64,000 nt of DNA. Source: Alopecurus myosuroides. Its lineage: Eukaryota > Streptophyta > Magnoliopsida > Poales > Poaceae. The DNA is taken from NCBI GenBank assembly GCA_028641055.1, contig CM054060.1, positions 160,954,322-161,018,321 on the forward strand, written 5' to 3'. The number at the start of each line of letters is the position of its first letter. Position 1 is the stretch's first letter. The position numbers and the translations under genes are program-made. Positions 1 to 13,156 of the stretch are shown here, in pieces. The notes under the pieces were generated by a model. It worked only from the letters and a program-made list of their open reading frames with translations. It had not been told where the DNA came from and searched no databases.

Positions 1-1099
1 TTAATCTTGCTAAAATGAGTACTCCTGAGAACACTAAGTTTTGTGACTTTACTAGCACAAACAACAATGATTTTATTAGTACACCTATTGCTCCACATGC
101 TCCTACTGCTGCTTTTTATGAAATTAAGCATTCCCTATTAAATATTTTTATGAGAGAGAGAAATTAAGCCTACCCTAACTGCTCTCCTTAATAATTTTAT
201 TGAACTTTGTGAGATACCAAAAATATAAGGATGTAGATGGATATATTATTAAACTGAAATCATTTCCTTTCTGTGTTAGAGGAAGAGCTAAAGAATGGTT
301 GCTATCTTTGCCTAAAAATAGTATTAATTCTTGGACTAAATGTAAAGATGTTTTCATTGGAAAATATTATCCTCCTGCTAACATTATATCTATAAGAAGT
401 AGCATTATGAATTTTAAGCAACTTGATAATAAGCATGTTGCTAAAGTTTGGGAAAGAATGAAATCTTTGGTAAAGAATTGTCCCGCTCATGGACTGACTA
501 CTTTGATGATCATCCAAACCTTTTATGCAGGTCTGGATTTTTCTTCAAGAAACCTTATGGATTCAGCTGCTGGAGAAACCTTTATGTCCGCCACTTTGGG
601 TGCTGCAACAAAGCTTCTTGATGATATGATGATAAATTATTCTGAATGGCACACTGAGAGAGATCCACCAGGTAAAAGGTAAACTCTATTGAAGAAATCT
701 CTTTGCTGAGTGATAGGCTTGATGCTATTATGTCTATGCTTGTGAATGGTAGAACTTATGTTGATCCAAATAATGTTCCTTTAGCCTCTTTGGTTGCTCA
801 AGAAGAGCATGTTGATGTGAACTTAATTAAAACAATACTTTCAACAACAATGCTTATATGCATAATTTTGTTAGTAACAATTATAGACCATATCCTTCTA
901 ATAATGGTAATGATTATGTCAATTCTTATGGTAATTCCTACAACTACCATAGAAGTGTACCCTCTGATCTTGAAAACATGTTGAAGAACTTCATTAGTAC
1001 ACACACTGCTTTTAATAAATCTGTTGATGCAAAGTTTGGCAAAATTGATGTTCTTTCTTCTAAACTTGATAGCCTTGCTCTTGATGTTGATCTTCTTAA
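1..1099 (+). mobile_element. Athila-like Ty3/Gypsy gag fragment, left part
   Basis: This is a decayed + strand gag reading. Positions 200-682 encode a retrotransposon gag core with the pattern 'FPFCVRGRAKEWLLSLP' followed by 'W...FIGKYYP'. The reading shifts frame to about 703-840 and again to 858-1099, where it runs 'KIDVLSSKLDSLALDVDLL'. The layout matches Athila-type gag proteins, which package the element RNA. At least one stop (680-682) and frameshifts make it non-functional. The frame is cut at 1099 by the Copia insertion and resumes at 22111. The LTR and upstream part lie outside the window. Athila lineage is a judgement from motif pattern only. Confidence 0.75.
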
Positions 1100-2744
1100 T
1101 GAAGGGTTCGTTGCATAGAAACAAAAAAATTCCTACGCGAGAGACACCCGAAAGGCCAAGATCTAATCTAGGAGACAAAGTGCAACGGGCAAAGAGAGGG
1201 TTAAGGAGAACACATACCCTCGAATACGCAAAGCGTTACGAGATCAAAACTCATTGTTGGCGTAGTCGTACTCACACCGATCCCGATAGCGAGAATATGT
1301 GCACCGCAATCCGGCGGTGCCTCCGTGATCGGTCACACGTACGGTTGATGAAGACCTCCGTTCCCTCGATCCAGCGGGGCGCGGAAGTAGATGATCCCTC
1401 AGAACTCCAGCAGCACGACGACGTGGTGGTGGTGAAGAATCCCACGGTCAGGGCTTCGCCAAGCCGGAGACCATGGAATTGAGCAGCGGGTGGAGAGGAA
1501 ATGAGGTGGGCAAGTGTGTAAGAGAGAGGGAGCTCATTCCCTCTATTCATAGGAGAGGGGGAGGCAGCCCAAGGGGGTGCGGCCAGCCCATGGGTGTGCC
1601 CCCACCTGTTCCCTCATCATGTGAGTGGACACTCCACTCACACCCACTCATTTTCCCTTAAAACTCCACTTAGAAAATCCAAGAGTTTTTCTTTAATAAA
1701 TAAATAAAACATTTTTATTTCTTTATTTCAGCATTTGTTAATTCTATTAAAAAACTTTTGCATATAGCACCTCGAATCATTTGGTAATTCTATTAACAAC
1801 CATTCGATGAAAAACCCCTTGAACTATTTCAATTTCCCCGAAACAATTTCGGTGCTGCCCAAAATATTCTTCGATATTCCGTATCCTCTCAAACGCGTCA
1901 TCGAACCTTAAGTGTGTCACCCTATGGTTTGCGAATAAGATAGACATGATCGAGACTCCTCTCCGATCAATAATCAACAGCAGGATCTAGAGATCCGTGA
2001 TGACTCCTATATATTCAGAGATGACTCTCGTGATCGTGTGAACCATCAACGTCGTGAACTATTCCCTTTATCTCGCGATATTTTACTGGTCCGAGATTCG
2101 ATCATTGGTATCAACCATACCTTGTTCAATCTCATTACCGACAAGTACTCTTTTCTCGTTCCCATGATATAACATCCTTGTAATCATATCACGTGCTTGC
2201 AAGCGGTGTTGATGTGATATCACCGAGAGGGCCCATAGTATATCTCTCCGTCATTTTGGATGGACAAATCCCACTCTTGATCCATGATCCTCAACTAATA
2301 CTTTCCGAATACCTAACGGCGCCTTTATAGTCACCTTGTTACGGTGTGACGTTTGATGACATCAAAGCACCCTTCCGGTATCAGTGATTGACATGATCAC
2401 ATGGTCTAAGGAATAAGTTACTTCGTATGTTTGATATAACAATGTAAACTTAATGACTTGATCGCATTGCTATATTCACTTTTGGGTATATGTTCATCAC
2501 ATCATTCTTCTAATGACATGACCCCGTTATTAACAACATCCAATGTACATGATCAGGAAACCTTGATCATCTATTAATCAACGAGCTAGTTAAAAGAGAG
2601 GCTTTACTAGGAACCATTGTTTGTTTATTAAACACACATGTATCAAAGATTCCGGTTAATACAATTCTAGCATCAGAAATAAACTTTCATCATAAACAAG
2701 GAATAAGATAATAACCATTTTATTATTGCCTCTCGGGCATATGC
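1100..2744 (-). repeat. Copia 3' LTR (long copy)
   Basis: This LTR of about 1.65 kb is in reverse orientation. Segments 2322-2735 match 21684-22095 almost base for base, including 'CTTTATAGTCACC' and 'AACGAGCTAGTTAAAAG'. The part from about 1135 to 2321 has no counterpart in the 5' LTR, so that copy carries an internal deletion of about 1.2 kb. The first few LTR bases and the polypurine tract at the 2744 side are also lost. Confidence 0.8.
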
Positions 2745-5418
2745 ACTAGAGTCAATAATCTAGTCTGTAAGCACTTAACACATATGGCGTTCCAGTGTTA
2801 TTACCATGCTTCTCATGTGGTAAACATCATCAAAAAGATCTGAACTGTTCAGGTCCTATTGTATTTTCATGTTCTTTGCGTCTACACGCATCACTCATTC
2901 TCTAATGAGATGGCTTTGTATATATATGGTCAATCGGTGAAACCTTAATTCCTCAGCTTAAATCAATGTCACTAACATTGTGAAAATGTAGCTTCATAGT
3001 GTTAGCATTCTTGGAAATTCACCAAGTTCCGGTGATACCTTAATTCCTCAGCTTAAACTAATGTTACTAACATTTTGAAAATGTAGCTTCATAGTGTCAG
3101 CATTCTTGGAAATTGACCAAGTTCAATAAAGAAGTCCTTGACACAAAATACGCTTATTATCAGTTATCAACACAATGATATACTTTAGCCTTTGTTGTAG
3201 TATCTGTCACAATATTTTAATTTTGAACCTCTTTCAAATCCAGCAAGGAACTTTCTTCCAGCCTATTGTGCTACCCTTCGTCACGTATTTTAATTGAGAT
3301 AAATTTATTTGAATATATGACAAGACTATTAGTGTGACATATTACAACTAACATTTTGTCATTACTACATAGGAAAACATATCCTTATCATTTCTAAAAT
3401 CACACAAGGATCTCTCCCACTGTTGCCTAATCATCATATGAATTATCCTGCTATAACATTTTATAGCATAGGACTTATCTGGTTGTGTACATAGCATGGA
3501 AACATGACTTAGAAATCTCAATTTCAATGATGCTCATCATGTGTCAAAACACTTGAATCTTTCTCAATTATTTTCCATGTGACAAGAACTCCTTCTTGTC
3601 ATTTTGATATTGACTTACTTCAATATTTCATCTATGTAATTTGGCTTCAATCATATCAGGAGCTTCAATCCATCTCTTATAGATATCGATGCCCAATATT
3701 CCCTCCGTTCGGATTTAATCTACATCTTGGAAAAATCCAGACAAATTAGCATACCATTTATTAGAACACTTTGCACAAGCTTCTATGCATCATAATTATA
3801 GGTCTCACAAGAAACAAATCACCCTATTGGTTAAACCATTCTTAATTAATGAAATGCATGCAAATTCTATATAATTTGGCCAATCTCTACGCATGCATGG
3901 TGTGTGGCCTCTCTCTCCTCTTAATTACAAGGGTGGGGACCATCCATAAAGTAGATTATTTCCGAACAAAATCATGACCCAGAATGTAGAATAAAAGCGA
4001 ACGAAGGGAGTATCTTCTAAGCCTTTCATCAATAAGAAAATCTTAACCGTGTTAATTTAAAATACAGATTTTCCAATCAACCATATGTCATCTACATAAA
4101 GCATTGGAAATATATCATAGCGCTCCCACTTAATTTCTTGTAATTCTACAAGCATCTTTATCGTTCATGATGGAATCAAACTCTTTTGATAACTTCATTA
4201 AGGTAAAGATTTCAACTTCGTTATGCTCACTTCAACCATTGAAGTGTGCATACCTTTCTAGCTACCTTTTGAATTTTACAGAACTCTCGGACTGTGTCAA
4301 GTACACATCTTTGATCAAACTTCGTCGAGAGCAGAGTTGGTTTTGTTATTCAACTGCCATATCATAATATGTAACTTTTGCTAGAACTCTCCGCAAAGAC
4401 TAAAACATCACTACAGAAGATCAAAATCTTGTAGTAGTCAACTCTTTGAACTTCGTCGAAAACAACTTTTCGATAAGTACAACTTTCAAAGGATGTAAAA
4501 ATCCATGTATTTGTCGCTATATAGCATCTTTTGCTATCGTTAGGCATCAAGCCTATCGAGAAGATTACCAAGTCACATACTTGATATTCATACAAGGATA
4601 CTATGGCGGATATAATGACTCATAGTCAATTTTACGAAGTCAGTGCCTATCATTTGCTTCCTTTATAAGGTCCAGGTCCTTTTGTTGTCTAAACAACACT
4701 TTACTCTTAAACCGTAAGTTGGTCTAAGTACAAAGTTTTTGGACTTTTGTCGTTCAGTTTGCAAACTCATTTGAAGTATCTACAACATTTGTAGTGTCTT
4801 CTATTTAGTCAAAATAGGAAACCTCGGAACAACTTCTAGTGCTGCGCTACTCTTGACATGATAACAAAGATTTTCTAATCTCGTTGAGTTTGTACTGCCC
4901 TCCCACTCACTTGTTTCGCAAGAACTACTTTCTAGAGAAATCAACCCTTTCTGACAAACGACATTTGTCTTTTGGCTCGGCGATAGGAGAAATACCCAAT
5001 GTTTTATTTGGGATAACCTTATAAACATATATTTATCCTATTTTGGTTGTAAAAAATTTACACATGCAATGCATACCAAAACTTAAGAAAATGACAATTC
5101 GGGTCACTACCCAAACCATATCTTATATGTTGTCAATTTCAACGGATTATGATGGTGCTCTTTTCAGTGAAAAAGCGGTTGTCACTAATGTATAAACTAC
5201 AAAATTTATAATGGCATTTTTATTAATCTTACCATGTCCAACAAGATTTGATTTTGTCTTTTGAATACTCCAAACTAATGTGGGGTATTCGAGAAGTATA
5301 AGTTGTAGAACAATTCTGCAACTCCTCAGATGTTTTGCTAAACTTGTAACTCAAACTTTATCCTTTATGATCCAATCATAAATACTTGATTATCTTGTTA
5401 AAATGATTTTTACTTCAC
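2745..5418 (-). pseudogene. Copia pol remnant, integrase to reverse transcriptase
   Basis: Read on the minus strand, this is the 3' half of a Copia polyprotein. Around 5240-5400 it matches the integrase end ('SYKFSK' and a decayed 'QLTPPGTPQ' stretch). At 5100-5160 it has 'YKIWFG', equivalent to the YEIW motif. At 4880-4950 it has 'LAKQVSGR', from the integrase-RT linker. Near 4085-4100 it has 'LYVDD', the RT catalytic motif. Stops and shifts occur every few tens of codons, so it cannot be translated. A MITE (3699-4010) interrupts it. The frame is broken at about 5418 by the nested Gypsy-type element and resumes at 19369. Confidence 0.75.
3699..4010. mobile_element. Stowaway-like (Tc1/Mariner) MITE
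   Basis: This 312-bp non-coding element is flanked by TA on both sides (3697-3698 and 4011-4012), the Stowaway target dinucleotide. Its ends are inverted repeats: 'TTCCCTCCGTTCGG' on the left and the complement of 'CGAACGAAGGGAG' on the right, matching the CTCCCTCCGT Stowaway consensus. It is inserted in the Copia pol remnant. Confidence 0.85.
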
Positions 5419-8400
5419 ACTAACAAGAACAAACTTCAAGTTAAGCCCCGTGCCCATGTTGGGGTAAAGTGGCAGTAGGGTAAAGGTTGTCCGGCAAAGA
5501 CTAGGTTATGTGTCAGTTTTGTAAAAGCACCATTTTCCCAAAAATGACCACTCCAACATTCCTCCGGTGAATAAGGCTAAGCCTTTTCTCCGGGTTTTCC
5601 ATAAAAGCCTTTGTTTTTCAAAAACATAATTTTAGGGTGTCCACTTAGGGACTAATACTTTGGTGGTAATAAATACCATATGGTGTCTATGGGCTTGGTA
5701 ACACCAAGTATCAACTACTTGCATAGTCATAATATATATAATAGTAGTAGTAGTAGTATTCACTCAAAAATAGTTTTTGGAAAATCAAAGTTTTGTAAAA
5801 CTTTTAAGAAGTAAGACATGCATGATAGATAATGATATGTTTAGTATAACAGCAAGCATCAGGATGGCTTGCCTTAAAACTCTTAGTGTCCATGGCCTTG
5901 ATGTAGTTTGAACTTGACGCACAGCTCCACAACTTCTTCTTCTTCTTCGTTTTCTAGCGTCGTAAAGACACACTCTCAGACCTAAAGACCAAACAACTAA
6001 ACTAACCAACACATACAGCAAGCAGACTTATACTAGCGCAATCACTCAAAAGTTATCGCGAAAACTGTCTCACAAACTCTCAGGGTACAAAACTATCGTC
6101 AGGAAACTGTATGGTTGAGAACCATATCCCACATCTTACATACCATATATGGAGTGGGTGTGCCACTCTCATGATAATATATTCAAGAAGCAAAAAGTAT
6201 AGCTTGTGGGTGCAAAAGGCGAGGTGACTAAAATAATAACAAACAAACAAAGCAATACCCATGGCAGTGGGTATTAACAATACACAAGCAAATCATCACC
6301 ATACAAGATCACTAATCAAACAATGCCTAGATAACAACAGACTACTAGGTTCAACAACAACAACACTAGCACAACAATAGCATAAGTATAATACTCATGC
6401 TAAGGCAATCACTCAGACAGTGTTCAAACGGCAAACAATCATATCACATATGAGTAGACTATTTATTGACTATGCTAATGTCTACTTGAAGTTTTGGAAT
6501 CCATCAATCATGAAAACATAACAAACAACCAGTAGCTAAAATCAATGGTAACAAGTCACAAAAATAATCTAAAACACAACCATCACACAAGATAATACTC
6601 TTAACAAATTACATAAAGGCAGGAATGCACTAATAGCATACTAGTATGAAAACTCTACACCAGCATGCTATAAGAACCATTTGTATTCTACAACAATAGC
6701 ACAAGAAACTAAAGAATTCATGGCATCATAACAGAAGTAATAACTTCCTAAATATGCTAAAATCAAATCATACACTCATAGAATAAAAGATTCCAACACT
6801 AGAGCAAAACCACAATTTCTAGTGGTGACACTAGTTCAACACTAGAGAAACAAACAATGCCACAATGATGCTTAACTATAAACAATAAAGTCATGACCAT
6901 GAATACACCTACTAACAGTACACAAACCATACACATGCTAGTAAGCAATACCACAAAATAATTCTATGAAAACATCTATTAAGCAAGCACAAACCAATTC
7001 TAGTAATGCATGCTTTCCTAATTACTTAAATAGCAAGCAAACAAAGTATAAACTACACAACCAATAGCTATGCACTCAATGAAAAGTTAACTAAACCTTT
7101 TCAAAAATCCAAACACTCAATTGGAAGCATTCACAAACAATCTATCAATCACAAGGAAATTATTCTATTAGCCAACAATTCAATTTAAGCAATCAATAGG
7201 GAAACATTTCCTAACATGATACCCCTAAGGATATTATGCTAAAAAATGAATCACACCCTAACATACTAGTATTTACAAATAAGAAATAAACTTCTCACTT
7301 GAATAAGTGAACCAAACCATTTATTTTCCTTGGTGGAAAATAACAAACAACCCTATAGTAAAACATGTTATTTTCACACACATGTATGGTTGGGGATTTC
7401 CATCCTCAACCAAGATGCAATGGGACCAGCGGGTTATGGGCCCACTAATACCAAGGCAAAATAGGTACAAAGCCTTTGGTTACACATGGCAACAATTAGT
7501 ATAACAAAAATAAATAAAACAAGGCTATTCATTCTAGTGAAACAATACTAGTGCAAATGAATAACAAATCTTACACATGCTTTGCTATAAAATGACATGC
7601 AAGCTAACAGAGGTATTAACTTCAAAATAACAGTGCCAACATGGTACTGGATCCATAGCAAACCTAGCACAAGTTTAGTCAATCCAACACACAAGGCTCT
7701 AGCTCACACAAACATCCCAAATAATAAACTAGAAAATAACAAATGATATTCCCAATTTCATTCTATTTTCCAAACATGCACACACTTTCTAAGGTAGATG
7801 TTCTGCAAGCAAACACCTTAATAACAAGTCCTAACACATTCATACAATCTAGGAAACAAAATACAATCAATCACACATTTCATTTTAAACAAAAACACAC
7901 TTAAAAACAAAACAGAAAAGTGTTGTTTTTTAGATCTGTCCACCAAAATTAATCTAGAGCTCCAAAAATTAATCTAAGCTGGATTAGATAGATCTAGTCA
8001 ATATCAAGCTCATCCAGTTGGATTTACTCCAAAAAGCATTTTTAAGCTCACTCTAAAAATCACAGAAGATCCTACTGGTCCTTTACCAAAATGTATGCCA
8101 TTTCCATTTGGCAGCTCACCTTGATGTGAGGCCAAGTGCTCTGGATAGATCTGTTCAATAGATACCCAGAACATTTTAGTTTTCCCATTCTAGTTATAGA
8201 TTCAAAAATTTATGTCCAAAACATGTTCATAGGTTCTCTGTGGCAAAACAGCCATTGTGAGAAAAATATAGTCCAAAACTTAGTTCTGCAATTTTTATGT
8301 GGTTAAGAACTCATAAGGTTAGGTCCATGATTTTTGGTAGATTTTAATTTGCATGTTTGGTATTTTTCATACGTCCAAAGAAATCAATCAAGTTCTCTGC

Positions 8401-10160
8401 TAAAACCAAAAAAGAAAAACAAACAGCCACGCGGGAACGGTTCACGTTCAAACGCGGCCGTGGATCAAAGATCCAACAGCGCGCGGGCGTCGTCTACCTC
8501 ACCCCTCCTCTCTCTCTCCGACTCGATACGGCCGGCGGCGAAATCTGCATGGTGGATCACCTAGGGGGCTCGGGGAGGGGTGGCGCGGCCCGGGGGAGGT
8601 TGCTGGAGTCGAGGGGCGTCGCAGGGCGCCGAGATCGGGCTCGGGCGCTGCTCCAGGCGGTGGTGCGGCACAGGGCGTCCGCGGCGGCGAGGTCGACGGC
8701 GGCGGCTCCCCTGCAAACGAGAGACCACGGGGGGGAGTCAGGGTGGGTCAGGGGGAGGTGGGGATGCGATCTAGGGCAGTGGGAAGAGAGGATAGGGCTC
8801 GGGTCGAGTTGTACCAAGACGTGGCCGGGGTGGTCACCGGCGGCGGGTTCACGGCCCGTGCATGCTCCCAGGGGCTAGGCATGGGCAGATCTGGACTAGG
8901 GAGTGGTGTGAGAGAGTGTGGGGAGGGCACAGGCGCAAGGGATTGGCTCGGCGTAATTGTACTCGAAACAAAAAGGCAAGGGCAAAAATGGAGGTGCTCG
9001 GGTTGATGCCAAAGGGTGGCATGAGGGTGATCTGGGGCCATTTTGGTCACTCCAACTCGGGCACTGGCTGGCCAGGGCAGAGAACACATGGGCAAGGTCA
9101 TTGCTGGCCTTTGGAAACAAGTTGAGGCAAGGGTTGGGTCAATAGGGTCAAAGGCATGGGCTGCCCATACCATTCCACATCACCATTTCTCTCTCTTTGT
9201 TTTCTTCATGTCTAAGGCTTCTAGAAGCAAGTCCAAGTGTCCTGGCTCGAGTCCACTTGCTAGTCAACAGGTTAGATCAGGCTACACCTGAAGGTTTGCA
9301 AAGAAACTCCAAGAAAACAATTGTGCAAAAGTCTATCTCACACTGTTCACTGGAATTCAGAAAATTCAGTTAAGGACTTAGAAAAATTTCTTAGTGTTGG
9401 AAACAGATGAAAAGTTCAAAAATTTGGGGTTGTTTTCAAGGTTCAAATGATTCCCAAAATTTGTTTTCAAAGTATGGACTTGTTAACCATGTTATAAACT
9501 TTCATAAAAATATTTGAAAACAATTTTGAAATAGTTTAAGGCCATGAAAACAATAGGGAAAGAGGTATACTTTCTGTTTTTATCTGTTTTTCAAAAATGC
9601 CTTTTTCCGCCTTAATTTTATACCACAAAAACAACAAGCAAAAGATAATTTTTATTTATCCAAAAATAAAACTAAGCTTATGGACATGTAGTACATATGT
9701 CAAGGATCAATCAAATGTCAAGAAATCATAAAATAAAAATTTATAGCCTAGTGAAAACAAAGGTAGAAAATAGGTACTTGGCTATATTTTCAGGGATTGT
9801 TTTCTATAGAAATTTTAAAAGAAAACTTTCATAAATCATTTTGAAAACTTGTTTTCTTGGATCCAACCAAGTTAAAACTTTTTTTTAAGATGCAAACAAG
9901 AATGATCCAAGTCTTGGAATAAAAATCCACTCAAGTAACATAAGGAAAACATCAGGGAAAATTATCAGGAAAAATAATAGAATTTGTTTTCAGGAAAATT
10001 TGGTATTGGTTTTATTCAAGAAACAAACTTGTGTTCCAAATATGATTGAGATCATAAACACATGCTAGTTCAAACAATCATGTTGTTATAAAAAAAATTG
10101 TTGGCCCTAATTTTTGTCTTCTTAAGCACAGTACAAGAATCCAAAAACTGGGGTGTGACA
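5419..10160 (-). repeat. 3' LTR of the large derivative, truncated at its U5 end
   Basis: This copy runs from 'ACTAACAAGAAC' (5419) to 'GGGTGTGACA' (10160), whose complement TGTCACACCCC is the LTR start. By eye it differs from the right copy at roughly 3-4% of positions in the stretches I compared. It lacks the sequence equivalent to 13392-14543. It contains a GC-rich island (about 8430-9280) inside otherwise AT-rich DNA, which creates long chance ORFs. At about 8430 it lacks roughly 90 bp present in the right LTR (17545-17650), with a shared GCGGG at the gap edges. Confidence 0.8.
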
Positions 10161-10162
10161 GA

Positions 10163-10197
10163 CCTTCCCCCCTTAAAAGAATCTCGTCCCGAGATTC
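10163..10197 (-). other. Polypurine tract plus adjoining hairpin
   Basis: On the minus strand, a purine run (complement of 10163-10174) sits just before the 3' LTR start, as expected for the plus-strand primer of reverse transcription. Next to it, GAATCTCG (10179-10186) and CGAGATTC (10190-10197) form a perfect 8-bp stem with a 3-nt loop. Confidence 0.65.
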
Positions 10198-11634
10198 GCA
10201 GGCAAGCGAAAAGAGGGTATGGTCAAACAAACAATGTTAGATGATTTGTTTACAAAGCAAGTGCTGGTGGTTGGTAACATTATTCACAGGGGCTTTCCCC
10301 CTTTGATTAATCTTACCAAAATCCACCGACAATTTAGTTTTCTTTTCAAAGGTCCGGGTGCCATGTTCTAAACCTCGAACTTATCGTTCCTGAAAACCAA
10401 TGATATCTAATCAGGTTTTGTTCTTCAGACAAAGAACTACTTGTTTCCATTCTGATAATATTATCATACCACTATATCTTCTTTGGGGCATAACTCCCTC
10501 ATCACTAAATAGATCAATCAATCGGATATCCACCAATATTTATTAAGCATGAGTGTTCCATTGCTCATTTTCCAAAATCCAGGAAAATCCACTATCTTCC
10601 TCTTAATCTAACATAATCAAGCCTCAAATCATTTATCTCCCTCAAAGATATTTCACCAAGATCATATTGCTAAGTCTAAACCATTAATTTCAACAATCAT
10701 ATACCAACTCTGTACTACTCCTGTAAATCATTTTAAATACTCCAAACTCCTATCTCCTGATCAATACTAAATCATTTTCCCAAACAATCTCAATAGAGCA
10801 TGACAAACTCCGAGAATGTATCATCAAGAATAATCATCTACTAAATCCAAGCCATATTGATTTCTTCAAAATCCAAAATCATCATGTTATATCCGCTAAT
10901 CTCTTCCTATATCAAATCCAATATTCCTCAGGTCCATCTGTAATCAACATCCCATATCTATCTCAATCTCACATGATCTATTAAATACACTCAGTCTTTC
11001 TGCTAAAATCCAGGATAAGAATCACCTAGACAAACATTATCATCATCATTCCCGCATAAAATTATTCTCAAAAATTACTCCTAACCAATCCAATATCCTT
11101 ATATATCAAGTGCCTCCTAACATCCAATAATTTCCACCAATATTTCTAAACCTCACAACATTTCTTCCAGCCTACAATTTTTAGATGCAGGTAATCTTCC
11201 AAGTTTTGGGGTCCACAACTGGTTATCCCCGGATATTATATCCTAATTCAAATCCACTAAAATCATATGATCCTCAATCTTTCCTTCCTAAGCTAAACCA
11301 CAAATGAGTTTTCCACCATCTCATTATCAAAAATCTGGTTCCTCCAAAACATATATACGAGAGATCTTGTTACCTAGTAACAATCATAGTTCATCCATCC
11401 AATATTTTTTTCCAACCTTTCACTTTTCTTCAAAACAGCCATAGAATCATCCTAGGGCACCTTTCTCTTTGGTTTTGGAAAAGTTGTCACAAATTTTTAT
11501 ACGGGTGATACCATCTCTGTAAGGTACCAACTCCGTAAGTTACTATGTAAGGTATTAAACTGGAATTAAATGAGGTTATGTTACCAACTCTGTAAAGTAT
11601 TAAACGAAAATTGGATGAGGTTAGGTTAGTATCG
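10198..11634 (-). other. Interior of the large derivative, no coding content seen
   Basis: This AT-rich stretch lies between the gag remnant and the polypurine tract, where pol would be expected. I could not find protease, RT, RNase H or integrase motifs on either strand. Near 11510-11600 a short motif like 'ACCAACTCTGTAA' recurs and echoes the boundary at 13384-13396. Confidence 0.5.
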
Positions 11635-12078
11635 CTAATTATTTAGGATATTATATTTAGTCCGACGTGACACTTCTAGTGTTCCATTTACGTCGGATTT
11701 TTCAGGGTACGAAGTCAAACACAACGATGGGGTTTTACAGGTTTGGTTCGAGAACGTACCATTGGCTATGGCATGAGTCGCAGGGGTTTCTGCAACACCA
11801 TCTTGGTCTCGAGGTCCACTCATCAGGCTCTTGCGTTTCTTTTGGGATGGACCTTGGGCTTCTTGGGTTTCATCAGGATGAGCTAGAACACGGTTCTTCT
11901 TGGAACAATCGCGAGCGAAATTTCCTTCCTGTCCACCGGTAAAGCAACCCGTGGTTCTAGACTTGACTTTCACACGCCTCCTTGAAGATTGTGGCATCGC
12001 AGGCAAGGCGCTGCGAGTCACCCATGAACTAGTTTCTCCTGGCGTCGCTACCTTCCTTTTGTGACTCTCAACTTGCAA
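11635..12078 (-). pseudogene. Gag C-terminal remnant with damaged zinc knuckle
   Basis: The 147-codon reading contains 'CFTGGQEGNFARDC', recognisable as a CX2CX4HX4C nucleic-acid-binding knuckle of Gypsy gag. The second Cys is replaced by Gly and the His by Asn, so zinc binding is unlikely. The gag N-terminus and anything downstream (protease, pol) are missing. The remnant ties the non-autonomous element to the Gypsy superfamily. Confidence 0.6.
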
Positions 12079-12484
12079 ACAGGTGGGGGTGTTCTCTCAC
12101 AAGGACATCATTATTCTCAACATTGAAGAGTGCCAAGATGAGTCAAATACTGTAGGGCAGCCAGGGTGGTATAAGGCGAGAGAAGACAAAAAGGTAGTTT
12201 TTGTTTTGAAAAGCTTGTGAAACAAACCGACTCATAAAGACGAGAACGGTAGATAACACAACAACAAACCAGCATCTAAGAAGCAATCACAATCACAAAC
12301 AAAGACTAGCACACACATGAGACATAGTCTCAACAAGCATAATACAAACCTAGGTTTCACAAAGCAAAAGCATAAGGCTTACAACACATCTAGCACACAA
12401 AAGCTCTTTAGCAGAGTTCACACAACACAAACAAACAAGCGTCTGGGTAGAAGCAACATAATCTCCTATTATCCTGCGGCAATC

Positions 12485-13156
12485 CTAAGTGCTTGAGGAA
12501 GCGCGTAGCTGTTCCTCCAACTCTTCAACTCTAGCCTTGTTGGATGCAAGCTGAAGCTGAAGGGCTCTCACTCGTGTGCGGTGCTGGGATTCAGTGTACT
12601 TCATGGTCTTCTTTAGTACCTTGAGACGACGCTCGGTAGCAGAAGAAACATTCAGGCTTTTCTCCAGCTGGTCTATCTCTCTGCCTCGGAGGTCATAATC
12701 TGCCCTAACCTTATCAAGGGAGAGTTGGGTGTTGTACATCTGTCCCTCCAAGTGTTGGAAGTGACGAGCAAACACAAAGTCTCCAGTGACTTCTATCGGC
12801 TTGTCATCCTCGTCGCGTCTTCCAAAGTATCTATAGGGGGTGCCTGCAAACTTGCGGTGGAAGAAGTTCGCGAGCTTGGCGATGGTCAGTTGCATCACTC
12901 TAAGGATACCATCTTCCCAACTGTTCTCCACAACTTCCCAGGTGATCTCTAGGGTTGACGGTGCTAGCAATGGTGCACGCATGGTGCAGACCACCAACCA
13001 GGACAATTCTCGTCCATCATGGTGAATCTGGGCTCCCTTCAACTCAGGTGTGGGACGACCGATAAGATGAGTCATCTTGATCAAATCCTCCTCAAAGTGG
13101 CGGTAGCAAGGTGCATGCGATCCCAGCTGGAAGGACTCGGTGAAGACAACTGCCAT
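12485..13156 (-). CDS. Extra ORF upstream of gag in the large derivative, coiled-coil protein
   Basis: This is an uninterrupted 223-residue frame with ATG at 13154-13156, starting about 215 bp inside the primer-binding site, so it is the first ORF of the element RNA. Residues 1 to about 125 look globular ('APLLAPSTLEITWEVVENSWEDG', split by aromatic and hydrophobic positions). Residues about 135-220 are heptad-rich ('LDKVRADYDLRGREIDQLEKSL' type) and should form a coiled coil. Extra ORFs before gag are known in some Gypsy lineages such as Tat/Ogre. No catalytic motif is visible and I do not know its function. It is the only long intact frame of the element, which suggests selection or recency. 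Confidence 0.55.
   Translation of the reverse strand: MAVVFTESFQLGSHAPCYRHFEEDLIKMTHLIGRPTPELKGAQIHHDGRELSWLVVCTMRAPLLAPSTLEITWEVVENSWEDGILRVMQLTIAKLANFFHRKFAGTPYRYFGRRDEDDKPIEVTGDFVFARHFQHLEGQMYNTQLSLDKVRADYDLRGREIDQLEKSLNVSSATERRLKVLKKTMKYTESQHRTRVRALQLQLASNKARVEELEEQLRASSST

Noticed and set aside
8334..9300. Several overlapping frames of 60-173 codons in the GC-rich LTR island, with similar frames at 17465-18656
   Set aside because: They lie on both strands in GC-rich DNA and recur only because the two LTRs are copies. No domain or codon pattern supports coding.
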